Assembly (NCBI GenBank): GCA_017472325.1
Contig: JAFUQM010000049.1
Span: forward strand, 1-36,249
Source: Lachnospiraceae bacterium
Lineage (GTDB): Bacteria; Bacillota; Clostridia; Lachnospirales; Lachnospiraceae
Length of the DNA stretch: 36,249 nt
Direction: 5' to 3'
Numbering within the stretch: the first letter of the stretch is position 1; each line of letters starts with the position of its first letter. Under the pieces are notes generated by a model that saw nothing but the letters and a program-made list of their open reading frames with translations, had not been told where the DNA came from and did not search any database. The translations under genes and the position numbers were made by a program. Positions 15,888 to 25,358 of this stretch are shown piece after piece.

Positions 15888-17291
15888 TTATGACCAATCA
15901 ATCACTTCTCCAACAGTTCTGTTACAATCTTCGATACCATAGAAGATAATTCTGCACAGATAGAAAAATACCTCCTGCAGTTTTTCATATGTAACAACGC
16001 CTGTCTGATGTTCAAAACAAAAATCAAGTCCACCAGACGGTCTATGACTTACTGTCAAATATAATGTATGTGCACACGCACTATTAGAATAGCGGCGTAC
16101 ATTATACTGAATATCACCTAACTTATCTAATCCAGGGCCTTCGTATTTCATTGTCAGCGGCTGATATGTCAAAGCCATAGCTTCATATGTCTGTCCATTT
16201 TCCAGATTATAATGCTGTTTACGGAACGCATAATATTCTGATGGACTGTAATTTGCATGTCTAAAATACTGATTTTGCATATCTCTGATTTTGAACACGC
16301 CTTCTAAGAAAGTATCTTCTCTGGATACAATCGTTCTAAATGGGAAACTATGAATTCTCGTACCACCACAACGTTTCTCCATCAGCGTTGCACGTCTAGC
16401 AATTGTTGTGGATACAGAAATATCATCCACTCCGTTTTCTTTTTGTAAGTATGTTCTAAGTCCCATTAATAACAAACATGTCATTGATACATGGTGTTCT
16501 TCACAGAACTTTAACATCCGCATAGATGGCTCTTCCTCTAACTCAAAATTCGCAAGATTTGCATCAACGTTATCTGATGTATTAATTGCTGCTCTCTGAT
16601 TTGGATTGCCTGTTCTCTCACGCTCAGCCTCTAACTTACCTGTTCCATGAATGTCTGTAAAAATAGGCTCGGATGAGGAAATCAGATTTTCAAAAAATTC
16701 TCTGTCTTTCTTGCTGGAACTATTACCAGCTTCATATGCCAAATCTTTTTCAAGCTGCTTGATATAAGAAGCCATCTCTTTTGGTACCGGAATATCTTCA
16801 AACATTCTTGTACTATATAATTCAATAATATCTTTAAAGAATACAATTAAGGACTGTGCATCCATAATGAGGTGATTCACCTTCACATACATACCATAAA
16901 AATTGTCAGGCATCTTAATCATGACAATCTGATACATCGGAGAATCATACATCTCAAAAGGTGTACTCGTCCACTCTGTCATCTTATTGTGAGCATCTTC
17001 TTCCTTCCAGTGTGCAAAATCAAAATGTTGAATTTCTGCTGTCGGCTCATCTAACACATACTGATATACATTGCCATTTTCATCCTCGCCAAACTGTACA
17101 CGCATTGCTTCGCAGCGTTTGATTGCCTGATTGATACAATCCTTTAGCACATCCCACTCGAGTTCTACCTGAATGGTAAGTCCTGAGCCGATATTTAATA
17201 CCTGCTTCTTAGGACAATACTTCATACTGTAATAATGTAACTTCTGTGCTGATGTCAGCGGATAAACCTTCTTTTCTAAAGTTGTCTCCAT
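15888..17291 (-). CDS. Free-standing condensation-domain enzyme
   Basis: 467 residues from ATG 17289-17291, with GGGAG six bases upstream; a longer reading from 17324 adds 11 residues but abuts the previous stop. The fold is that of NRPS condensation and related acyltransferases. LTSAQKLHYYSMKYCP is the N-terminal C1-type motif. VNHLIMDAQSL is the HHxxxDG active site, here N139-H140-x-x-x-D144, with the catalytic second histidine kept and the first replaced by Asn. GTRIHSFPFR matches the C5-type region. It should transfer the acyl group from the carrier Ser34 to a soluble amine or alcohol. One condensation enzyme and one carrier imply a single acyl transfer step or iterative use. Confidence 0.87.
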   Translation of the reverse strand: METTLEKKVYPLTSAQKLHYYSMKYCPKKQVLNIGSGLTIQVELEWDVLKDCINQAIKRCEAMRVQFGEDENGNVYQYVLDEPTAEIQHFDFAHWKEEDAHNKMTEWTSTPFEMYDSPMYQIVMIKMPDNFYGMYVKVNHLIMDAQSLIVFFKDIIELYSTRMFEDIPVPKEMASYIKQLEKDLAYEAGNSSSKKDREFFENLISSSEPIFTDIHGTGKLEAERERTGNPNQRAAINTSDNVDANLANFELEEEPSMRMLKFCEEHHVSMTCLLLMGLRTYLQKENGVDDISVSTTIARRATLMEKRCGGTRIHSFPFRTIVSREDTFLEGVFKIRDMQNQYFRHANYSPSEYYAFRKQHYNLENGQTYEAMALTYQPLTMKYEGPGLDKLGDIQYNVRRYSNSACAHTLYLTVSHRPSGGLDFCFEHQTGVVTYEKLQEVFFYLCRIIFYGIEDCNRTVGEVIDWS

Positions 17292-17324
17292 AAATTTCTC
17301 CCTCATTTCATTTACAAACATCAA

Positions 17325-18269
17325 TTATCGTTCCATAATTGGGAAAATAAAACTTTCTATCTCCCCTTCATACAACTTTGCATCACGATAGCAGGATTCC
17401 ACATGTCCTGCGCCTTCTATAATGACAAGTTTTTTCTCTGCCTTACAAGCATCATGCAATTCATACACCATAGAGCATGGAACAAAGGTATCTGCATTCC
17501 CATGTATAAACAATGTAGGAATCTTTGACTTTGCAACCTCATCTCTGGCATTGCATTCATCTAACTCATATCCCGCTCTTCTCTTTACCATCTGGTTTGC
17601 AATCTGAAGCAGTGGAAATGGCGGCAAATGATACATATTTTTCAAAACGGAAGCAAATACTTCCCATGCAGATGTAAATGCGCAATCAGAAACTGCTGCC
17701 TTTACCTGTGGCGGCAAGTCTAACCCTGTTGTCATTAATACCGTTGCTCCACCCATAGAATCGCCATGAAGTAAAATCTTACAATCCTCACCCAGCTTTT
17801 CTAGCATCTCATCAATCCATAATTTCGCATCATATCTGTCTAGACAGCCAAATCCAATATATTTTCCTTCACTCTGTCCATGCGCTCTTTCATCTACAAT
17901 CAACAAGTTATAGCCATGCTCCCTGTAAAAAATAGCTAATGTTGAATAATCATTTAAACCTTCACTTGTATATCCATGAAAACAGATAACCACTTTCTTA
18001 GAACCTTCATATGGAAAATATGTCGCATGAAGCTTCAATCCATCATCTGACTTTATGTACATATCTTCATGCGGAAGTTCTGCCAGTTTCTCCTTGCATT
18101 CACGGATATGTGGAATATATTTATCCCAATCAGTTCCTGCCATTTTCTGTGTATTCTCTCTTTTGGCATTAGAACGAATCATAGTACGGTTAAAGAAATA
18201 GGATGCAATGGCATATTCGCTTACTGCTCCTATGACTGCCGCACCTGCTGCAATCTTTAATAAATTCAT
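17325..18269 (-). CDS. Alpha/beta hydrolase with N-terminal membrane helix
   Basis: 314 residues. A hydrophobic N-terminal helix (about 5-25, AAGAAVIGAVSEYAIASYFF) probably tethers it to the membrane. CFHGYTSEG is the oxyanion strand and turn, LLHGDSMGGATV carries the nucleophile Ser171, IHGNADTFVP the acidic residue and GAGHVES the histidine. This is a complete serine hydrolase of the YkfA/FrsA-like type, not a compact type II thioesterase. In this operon it could release or hydrolyse the product or a thioester, or process an ester precursor. The condensation gene starts 33 bases after its stop. Confidence 0.9.
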   Translation of the reverse strand: MNLLKIAAGAAVIGAVSEYAIASYFFNRTMIRSNAKRENTQKMAGTDWDKYIPHIRECKEKLAELPHEDMYIKSDDGLKLHATYFPYEGSKKVVICFHGYTSEGLNDYSTLAIFYREHGYNLLIVDERAHGQSEGKYIGFGCLDRYDAKLWIDEMLEKLGEDCKILLHGDSMGGATVLMTTGLDLPPQVKAAVSDCAFTSAWEVFASVLKNMYHLPPFPLLQIANQMVKRRAGYELDECNARDEVAKSKIPTLFIHGNADTFVPCSMVYELHDACKAEKKLVIIEGAGHVESCYRDAKLYEGEIESFIFPIMER

Positions 18270-18316
18270 GGTATCCCCATCTTTCTTAATTTATGAAACG
18301 TACTCTTATCCGATAT

Positions 18317-18634
18317 TTACATAAATTCTTTTAGTTTCAGCGCCTTACCCAGGTCACCTTCTACTTTTAATTTGCCAATCGTAAATGCTTTCACTGGATC
18401 TAATTTGCCTGAAATCATTTTAAAGAGTACATCTGCTGTACAGATAAATACTGCATCTCTGTCAAAATATTCAAAAGGCTCAATAAAGAGATGTCCATCC
18501 TTTACCTCTACATAAAAAGCACCTTCGCCTTCTCCCTGAATGTTAAACTGATATGCCAGATGCTCATCAATCTTACTTACATCCGCATCTTTAAATACAT
18601 CTCTGACTTTTTCAACTATTTCTTCGTATGTCAT
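18317..18634 (-). CDS. SCP2-like sterol/lipid-binding protein
   Basis: 105 residues from the ATG at 18632-18634, which has AAAGGAGGT four bases upstream; a reading from 18709 would start inside the promoter and is rejected. Features of the SCP2 lipid-transfer fold are seen: EHLAYQFNIQGEGEGAFYVE, the hydrophobic strand HLFIEPF, the helix ADVLFKMISGKLDPVKAF and the end KLKVEGDLGKALKLKEF. SCP2 proteins hold hydrophobic ligands in a tunnel. As the first gene of the operon it may carry the acyl substrate or the lipophilic product. Confidence 0.88.
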   Translation of the reverse strand: MTYEEIVEKVRDVFKDADVSKIDEHLAYQFNIQGEGEGAFYVEVKDGHLFIEPFEYFDRDAVFICTADVLFKMISGKLDPVKAFTIGKLKVEGDLGKALKLKEFM

Positions 18635-18676
18635 AATGACCTCCTTTGATTTGATTATCAAACTATTTTCAGTACT

Positions 18677-18705
18677 ATCATACCATGTTCGCCTTTTCAC
18701 TTCAA
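18677..18705 (-). promoter_or_regulatory. Promoter of the SCP2-hydrolase-C-ACP-ligase operon
   Basis: Minus strand TTGAAG (18700-18705), 17-base spacer, TATGAT (18677-18682) with TGG before it as an extended -10. The transcript would start near 18670 with a leader of about 36 bases. No second promoter or terminator is seen between here and 14069. Confidence 0.72.
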
Positions 18706-18739
18706 GCAAATGATGAATTAATGTTCCTAGATTATCTTT

Positions 18740-19861
18740 TTATAACAACCATTTTTTCTCCATCATTTTTTCCACCCGTTTCAAATTCTCATCGGAATGC
18801 TCTACTTCTCTGGAAAAACAATATACCAAATCCGTCATCTCATCTATTGCAAGTAACTTCCCATTTTTCAGCCATCGTGCTATCCATAATTCCCGAATCA
18901 TCCAGACACAAAAGATTGTCATCTGCACTTTGGCATAAACTTCCCCATCATAAACGGCACCTGGAAAATAAGTAAATAAAAAATATACCAAAAGCTGTTC
19001 CAGATGAATGTCAAGGCTGGTATGTACCGCCGCCCATTCCTCAAATTCTTCGACAATTTTTAGATAAGCAGCCTCTCCTTTTGCATACAAAAGTATTTCT
19101 GATTCCTGCAATAGCATAGCCCATTCTTCACGCAGCAATTCCAGTTCATACTGCTTTTCAAATAATGCTTGTGCAAGCGGAAGTATCTCTTTTGTAGTAC
19201 ATATTTTGTTTGCGTATTCTGTCACAAATGCCAATGCATTTTTAGTGCCATACTTTTCTATTACTGTAAAGCAATCAAACATTTCCTGCCTATTAATTCT
19301 TCCTTGCATATCATGTGCCATTCCAAGTACAAGAAGTGTTCTTTCTCTCATAGATACTTCACGCTTTTGCAGAATTTGAATCATTTCTGTTCTGGCATCC
19401 TCCAGAATCGAGAAGAGAAATGGGTCAAAATCCTCATATTCCTCTTCTCCCTCTTTTTCAAAACGAAAAAAAGCAACTGGACTTTTTCGTTCCATTACAA
19501 TTCTTGCTACCTCAGGGCAAGAAATCGAAAGCGTAATCTCACGCACGCCTTCAAATTCTTCCACATGGCGTGGATACTGTCTGCAAGTTTTACACAGACT
19601 CTTTTCTCCCTGATGGATATACAAATCGCACAGATTTTCTCCATTCAAAAAGGCGCATCTTTTCTGCGTATCCTGACAGAAGGTTCCTGTAAGCCAATTC
19701 ACGGAGCGAAGCATCCTCCATTTAAAATCCCCTTGCACTTTTTTGTATTGCGCAAGAGATTTTTTATCTATGACAATCTGCCATCCTGCACAACAAGTAT
19801 CCTCACATTTATCTGCAATGCAGTGAAATTCTTTATAATAATCAGGTATCGTGTATAGCAT
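18740..19861 (-). CDS. fliB: FliB-type lysine N-methylase (flagellin lysine N-methylase family)
   Basis: 373 residues, intracellular. The N-terminus has the cysteine pattern of the family: HCIADKCEDTCCAGW (Cys14, 19, 23, 24), then RCAFLNGENLCDLY, SLCKTCRQYPRH and SISCPEVAR. These cysteines are thought to hold an iron-sulfur cluster. Known FliB enzymes methylate lysines of flagellin before or during export. No flagellin or flagellar gene is in this window. Instead the gene begins 30 bases after the end of a 1792-residue secreted protein with a lysine-rich C-terminal half and is probably read with it. Its target may be a surface protein rather than, or as well as, flagellin; this last point is inference. 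Confidence 0.88.
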   Translation of the reverse strand: MLYTIPDYYKEFHCIADKCEDTCCAGWQIVIDKKSLAQYKKVQGDFKWRMLRSVNWLTGTFCQDTQKRCAFLNGENLCDLYIHQGEKSLCKTCRQYPRHVEEFEGVREITLSISCPEVARIVMERKSPVAFFRFEKEGEEEYEDFDPFLFSILEDARTEMIQILQKREVSMRERTLLVLGMAHDMQGRINRQEMFDCFTVIEKYGTKNALAFVTEYANKICTTKEILPLAQALFEKQYELELLREEWAMLLQESEILLYAKGEAAYLKIVEEFEEWAAVHTSLDIHLEQLLVYFLFTYFPGAVYDGEVYAKVQMTIFCVWMIRELWIARWLKNGKLLAIDEMTDLVYCFSREVEHSDENLKRVEKMMEKKWLL

Positions 19862-19891
19862 CTTCGAATCTTGGCTCCTTTATGCTATTTG

Positions 19892-22800
19892 TTATTTTTG
19901 TATCGTTACATTTACTTTGACTATCGTTGGTGTAAGATTTTTCGTGTTACTTTCTGGATATACGTTAAAATTCAGCGTGTATGTTTTTCCACTCGCCAAC
20001 TCACTTCCATCCAATAATATAAGTAATTCTGCTTTGTCATCATAAACAAATGCATCTTTGTAATTCGTAAGCTCTATTTTACCTATCTTCGCACCCTTTG
20101 GAGCAGTCATTGTAAAGGCTAATTTTTCCTGCATCGCAACAACAGACTGATACATTGTCAGCTTATTAACATCTGCCTTTACCTTTGCCTTACTTTGTAT
20201 TGGACGTACTTTAAAAGAAGGAGCCTGATTATCCGTACCTTCTTTGTACGAAAATACAACATCATTATCAAGTTCACATTCCATATACAAATCGTAATAT
20301 TGACCAGGTACAACCTGCTTATCTGCTCCAGCACCTTTCTTTAAGGATAATAATACCGTTCCTTTTTCTGTCACAATTGCTTCAAATGCTTCTGCATACT
20401 TACCATATAAAGTAGCTTTTGTAAGTTTGCCATTTACATTGGAAAATTTTGGTGTGATTTCTATTGCAGAATTTTTGATTGCCGCATCTAACTTACCTTT
20501 TTGTGTCAATTTTACCTTTGGTGTGTCTTCTTTTACAGTAATCGCAATCGTTTTTTCTTTTGAATAAGTGCCATTTGCAAATTTAGCTTTGCCTATAAAA
20601 CGATACGTTCCTTTATCAAGTGCAGGCTCTTTCATTCCTATCTGAATTCCACTGCCTGTCCACTTATATTCTATTTGATTTATATTATCTCCAGTTAATT
20701 CAAAATCAACTGCTGACAAAGCAACATTACCCGGTACTGTAATCGCAATATCAGCTTTCTCTAATAATGCAAGTTTACGATTTAATGTAATCTTTGAAGT
20801 AGAAAGCTTCACGTCTGGTAGTATACTTGTTACCTTCACCGTATGCTTGATTCCTAAAGACTCTCTCCAATTGTTTCTAGAAATCTGGAAATTCATTTTA
20901 TACGTTCCATCTTCCACGCCAGGCTTCGCCTGCAATACAACAGCATCACTATCCTTTTCTTTTATAAGTTCAAACTGCTCACTATTCAACGAATTCCATG
21001 TAATGTCATAGTCTTTTAATTCCTGTTTGTCAGTTTTGTTATATGGCGTCATACCACAAGACATACTTTGTAAGCTATAGATCACTGTCGTACCTTCCTT
21101 TATAGAAAGGGATGGTTTCTTATACACGGTTTTAACTACCAGTGGGCTTGCCACTGTTGTCTCTTCAGGATATCCTTCAAAACTAATTTCTAACGGAAGT
21201 GTTTTTTGAGCTTTTTTCATCTTACTAGCAACCGCTGCAGTAAGCGTATCCTTCGGTATAATTTTTCCTTTTCCGGTTCTCTTATCATATTCTAATGTAA
21301 AGAACGTATTGGCTTCATCCTTTAATGTGATAACTGCTACATCCACATACTTTCCACTTACCGTAAAAGTAGCTTCTTGGTCTGTATAAAAAAGATTTAT
21401 GTTACCATTTTGTTTTATCGTTACCTTTGGCTTTTCTGCCGTAACCTTTACTGTAATGTCTTTTTCATAAACTTCTGTTATCTCATTTAATACAATTTGC
21501 AATTTTAATTTTTTATAAGTTTTGTTTCCCGCACCAGTATCTGTCAGACATAATACAAACTTACCATTGTCTGCTTCTATTCCAAATTTACCTGCATCTT
21601 CTCCTGCCAAAGTTACAGATTTGACTGTTGTATTATATACAGTTGTGATATTGAGTGCAGTCTTTCCAGCAAGACGATTTAACGTATAAGATGCTTGTAC
21701 TTTTGGTTCACAATCTTTGACAATTAAAACAATCTCTCTTGTATATTTTCCTGCGTCCTGTGCTTCAATTGTAATTGTAGTTGTCCCTGTACCGACAATT
21801 GCCAAATCAGCAGAATTTTCCGTAATGTTACTTACCTTAGCTACAGATGTATCTGTTACAGTCCATGCTAATTTTGCACTGCCCGCTTCTCCATTTAAGC
21901 AAGTTGTACTAACTGCAAGTGTCATTGTTCTATCTACTTTTCCCTCACTATTTAGCAGTTGTTCCTTGCCTACCATAATGTTGTCATTTGTCAATAAATC
22001 TTTGAACACTTCGTCTTCTGTCGCAAGTGTAATTGCGCCTATGTTAAAGAGATCGGTTACTGTCACCTTTGTAACCGCAGTAAATATGTCCTGTTCTACT
22101 ACAGTGCCATTCATATCAACCAAAGACAGACTTGTTGTAATCTCACAATCTCCGTTTGCAATTCCTGTAATATTTCCATTCTTATCTACTGTTGCAACGG
22201 TTTCATCACTACTACTATAAGAAATCTGATATGCATTTTCCGAAACATCTGCACCAACAGAGAATATTTGTGTTGCTACTTTATCCCTGCCTTTTTGTCC
22301 AATTGCAGTCAGCACATTTTCTGTTGCTTTCATTCCTATCATTCTCGCTGCTGTGATTTGTAACTGCGCTTCTAATGTTTCATATCCTTCTTTCTCATAT
22401 CTGATTGGATAGCTATGCACACCATCTCCATCTGCGCATATATCAGCATCAGGTTCTGCAAATTTCCAACCATCTAATAAATCTGTATCAATTTCTTCTA
22501 AGCTGCCATACAAGTTCGCAAGCACAAAAATCGGCTCAGGTACTGCTACCTCATGCTTCTTTATCTGTTCTCCGGGTACTACCGTAATCTCACATACACA
22601 CTGTACCTGACCTTCGCCAAATCCTGCTTCTTTTGTCCATGTTGAAGCCTTTGCTGTTGCCATAATCTGTGCAGTACCTTCTGCAATTGCAGTAACACAT
22701 CCATCTTCACTTACTACTGCTACTTCTGGATTAGAAGATGTATAGGTGACTTTCTTTTCATCCGTTGTATTTTCCGGCACAAATATCACCTGCATCTGAT

Positions 22801-25270
22801 GTGTTTCCTCTTTCCATAATTCTATTTTAGGAACATTTAGTTTTAGTTGCTTTAATGGTGCATATACCTGCACTGTTGCTGTTGCAAAATAAGAGTTGTC
22901 TATATTGACCTGAATCGTTGCAACTCCCGGTGCTTTTGCAGTGATCACACCGTTTTCATCCACAACTGCGACTGCTTCATCACTGCTTGTAAATACTGGT
23001 GCTTCTCCCTGCCACAAATCCAAGATTGTAATTTTTTCTGTTTCTTCTACTGGAAGGTTTATTTCTGTTTTATCTAATGTACAAGTTGAAATCAGTCTCT
23101 CAAATGGAATCTCCCATCTAGCGGCATAGCTTTCGATATAGGAACCTTCCACACCATAAATCGTTAGGTTTTCTACTTCTGAAAATATATTTTTGTTTTC
23201 AAATACCTTCGCTACAAATTTAGGAATCACAGCCCTTTGTAAGCTGCTACACCCTTTAAAGGTATCCTCTCCTAAATTTGTTACACCTTTTGGAATCGTT
23301 ATTTCTGCCAACTCACTACATCCGGCAAATGCCCTTGCTTCAATCGAAGTAACTGTATCAGGAATTATCACTTCTACAACGTTAGTTCTTCCCTGTACTT
23401 CATACGCTAAGATCTTCGTTGTTCCTTCTGCCCATGCAGTCTGAACAAGTTTCGTATTGAGAAATGCGTTCATACCACATCTTGTTAAAGAAGCAGGAAT
23501 GGTCAATCTGCCAACCAATGCTTCTTCTTCTGGCAGTCTAATATTTTCCAGACTTGTACACCCTTGAAACACATCAGCTCCCAATTCTTGTAAGCCTTCA
23601 TTCCATAGAACGCTCTTTAATGTTGTAATATTCATAAACGCATTGTTATTGATTTTTGTAACACTTGCTGGAATTACTACTGTTGTCAATTTTGATTCTG
23701 AAAAAGCATTGATAGCGATTGTTGTTACTGTATCCGGAATTACCACTTCTTCTATATTACTTACATATGCAACATATTCCGGAACCACTGTAATACCTTC
23801 TGCAAATACCATTTTCTTTAGCAACGCACAATCAAAAACCTCTCGATTTAACGCAGTAAGACTGGCAGGTATTTTTACCTGACCTTCTACCGGTGTTTCC
23901 GCTCCAATACTAATACTCTTTAATGCGTTACATCCTTTGAATACATAACTCTTTAATGTCTGTATTCCTTCATGCCATACGACACTTTCCAGTGTTGTAA
24001 TCGAATCAAAAGCATACTCACCAATTGTTGTCACGCTTGCTGGAATCTCTATCTGTTTTAATTCCGATTTTGAAAAAGCACGATTACCGATGGAAGTTAC
24101 TGTATCCGGAATAATTACTTCTTCAATACAACTGATATATGCAACATAACTTGGAATTGTCGTAATTCCTTCCGTAAACACCATTTTCTTTAATAATTTA
24201 CAATCAAAACCCTCACGACCTAATGAAATAAGACTTGCCGGTATTTTCACTTGGCCTTCTATCGGTGTTTCCTCTCCCACACTAATACTCTTTAATGCAT
24301 CACTACCATCAAATGCAGAACTACCTAGTGTTTGTAATCCTTCATGCCATACAACACTTTCTAATGTATCAATAGATGCAAACGCACCACTTCCAATAGA
24401 TGTCACGCTTGCTGGAATCTCTACTTGTTCCAATTCTGAATCCCTAAACGCATAACTAGCAATTGTATTTACCGTATCCGGAATGATTACGCTGCTAATC
24501 TGCGAAAAATCAGCTACCGACTTTGGAATGCATGTCGTTCCTTCTTCAAACACCATACCGCGAAGTTTTGTATTATAGAAACTACGATTACCTGCTTCTA
24601 CCAAAGTAGATGGAATGGTAACTTGTCCCTCTACTACTTCTTCATTCTCTAAGCGGATATTGATTAACGATTCACAATTACTAAATGCATTGTTTCCTAT
24701 CTGCTCTAAACCTTCATTCCAGACAACACTGGTCAATGCTGTATTACCTTCAAAAGCTTCATTTCCAATCTTCGTAACACTTGCCGGAATTGTTACCGAT
24801 GTCAATGTTTTATTATCTCGGAATGCTTTCGCATTAATCTGCACTACCGTATCCGGTATTACAATATCAGTTTCTGCTCCTGTATACCCTGTCAGCACAC
24901 CATCTGAGATCACGAATCCGTTCTCATCTGCGGTGCCATCATCTATCACTACTTCAGATAAAGGTGTTTCTTTACTTTCCATTTCTGCCTGATTCTCTGA
25001 TACGGTTTCTTCTGTTAGAATTTCTTCTGTCACAATTTCTGTCTCATTAGCAGACACTGCTGTTTCTTCACTTTCAGTTCCTTCTGTGACATAGTCATCT
25101 ATCTGCGGCTCTTCAGTTACGATTTCTGTTTCTATTGCCTCTACGACTTCCTCCAACACTTCTGCTTCCGTTTCTACCACAACCATTTCATTACTTGCAG
25201 ACACGTTGATTGGAGTTCCTGCTGCCAAAGTAATTGACAGCAGAATAGCCAAAACTCTTTTTACATTCAT
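19892..25270 (-). CDS. Giant secreted BspA-like leucine-rich repeat protein with Ig-like stalk
   Basis: 1792 residues. Signal peptide 1-25 (cleavage after VSA), an acidic Glu/Thr-rich linker (27-115), then BspA/LRR_5-type leucine-rich repeats (about 118-730) with the recurring IPASVTxIGxxAF. Big_2-type Ig-like domains follow near 735-805 (SSDEAVAVVDENGVITA), 805-880 (SSNPEVAVVSEDGCVTA) and 985-1060 (SSDETVATVDKNGNITG). From about 1280 a further series of beta-rich modules, including one homologous to a region of the neighbouring 1241-residue protein, runs to the end. There is no LPxTG, C-terminal membrane helix, SLH or cell-wall-binding repeat that I can see, so the mode of attachment is unknown. 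BspA-like repeats bind host matrix and other bacteria in known cases; here adhesion is the likely role. Confidence 0.92.
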   Translation of the reverse strand: MNVKRVLAILLSITLAAGTPINVSASNEMVVVETEAEVLEEVVEAIETEIVTEEPQIDDYVTEGTESEETAVSANETEIVTEEILTEETVSENQAEMESKETPLSEVVIDDGTADENGFVISDGVLTGYTGAETDIVIPDTVVQINAKAFRDNKTLTSVTIPASVTKIGNEAFEGNTALTSVVWNEGLEQIGNNAFSNCESLINIRLENEEVVEGQVTIPSTLVEAGNRSFYNTKLRGMVFEEGTTCIPKSVADFSQISSVIIPDTVNTIASYAFRDSELEQVEIPASVTSIGSGAFASIDTLESVVWHEGLQTLGSSAFDGSDALKSISVGEETPIEGQVKIPASLISLGREGFDCKLLKKMVFTEGITTIPSYVAYISCIEEVIIPDTVTSIGNRAFSKSELKQIEIPASVTTIGEYAFDSITTLESVVWHEGIQTLKSYVFKGCNALKSISIGAETPVEGQVKIPASLTALNREVFDCALLKKMVFAEGITVVPEYVAYVSNIEEVVIPDTVTTIAINAFSESKLTTVVIPASVTKINNNAFMNITTLKSVLWNEGLQELGADVFQGCTSLENIRLPEEEALVGRLTIPASLTRCGMNAFLNTKLVQTAWAEGTTKILAYEVQGRTNVVEVIIPDTVTSIEARAFAGCSELAEITIPKGVTNLGEDTFKGCSSLQRAVIPKFVAKVFENKNIFSEVENLTIYGVEGSYIESYAARWEIPFERLISTCTLDKTEINLPVEETEKITILDLWQGEAPVFTSSDEAVAVVDENGVITAKAPGVATIQVNIDNSYFATATVQVYAPLKQLKLNVPKIELWKEETHQMQVIFVPENTTDEKKVTYTSSNPEVAVVSEDGCVTAIAEGTAQIMATAKASTWTKEAGFGEGQVQCVCEITVVPGEQIKKHEVAVPEPIFVLANLYGSLEEIDTDLLDGWKFAEPDADICADGDGVHSYPIRYEKEGYETLEAQLQITAARMIGMKATENVLTAIGQKGRDKVATQIFSVGADVSENAYQISYSSSDETVATVDKNGNITGIANGDCEITTSLSLVDMNGTVVEQDIFTAVTKVTVTDLFNIGAITLATEDEVFKDLLTNDNIMVGKEQLLNSEGKVDRTMTLAVSTTCLNGEAGSAKLAWTVTDTSVAKVSNITENSADLAIVGTGTTTITIEAQDAGKYTREIVLIVKDCEPKVQASYTLNRLAGKTALNITTVYNTTVKSVTLAGEDAGKFGIEADNGKFVLCLTDTGAGNKTYKKLKLQIVLNEITEVYEKDITVKVTAEKPKVTIKQNGNINLFYTDQEATFTVSGKYVDVAVITLKDEANTFFTLEYDKRTGKGKIIPKDTLTAAVASKMKKAQKTLPLEISFEGYPEETTVASPLVVKTVYKKPSLSIKEGTTVIYSLQSMSCGMTPYNKTDKQELKDYDITWNSLNSEQFELIKEKDSDAVVLQAKPGVEDGTYKMNFQISRNNWRESLGIKHTVKVTSILPDVKLSTSKITLNRKLALLEKADIAITVPGNVALSAVDFELTGDNINQIEYKWTGSGIQIGMKEPALDKGTYRFIGKAKFANGTYSKEKTIAITVKEDTPKVKLTQKGKLDAAIKNSAIEITPKFSNVNGKLTKATLYGKYAEAFEAIVTEKGTVLLSLKKGAGADKQVVPGQYYDLYMECELDNDVVFSYKEGTDNQAPSFKVRPIQSKAKVKADVNKLTMYQSVVAMQEKLAFTMTAPKGAKIGKIELTNYKDAFVYDDKAELLILLDGSELASGKTYTLNFNVYPESNTKNLTPTIVKVNVTIQK
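23369..24862 (-). repeat. Four tandem 124-125-residue super-repeats in the LRR domain
   Basis: The leucine-rich part is built from a higher-order unit. Copies run 24862-24488, 24487-24116, 24115-23744 and 23743-23369 (375, 372, 372 and 375 bases), with a fifth partial copy after that. Each opens with (V/I)IPDTV, then EIPASV or its equivalent, VW(H/N)EG, a VEGQVKIPASL-like strand and an EGTT/EGIT strand. Copies 2 and 3 are clearly the closest pair, which indicates recent duplication by unequal crossing-over. Confidence 0.88.
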
Positions 25271-25358
25271 ACTTTGTTTCCTTCCCTCTCATAAATTTAT
25301 GTCTCATCTTAACAGTAATATCTTTTATGATTCGTTATACTCATCTAGAACGTAACTT

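Noticed and set aside
19169..19858. Long open frame on the plus strand opposite the FliB-type gene
   Set aside because: It lies wholly inside a gene with family-diagnostic cysteine motifs, has no ribosome site, and its composition (Phe, Cys, Ser, Ile rich) is that of antisense noise.
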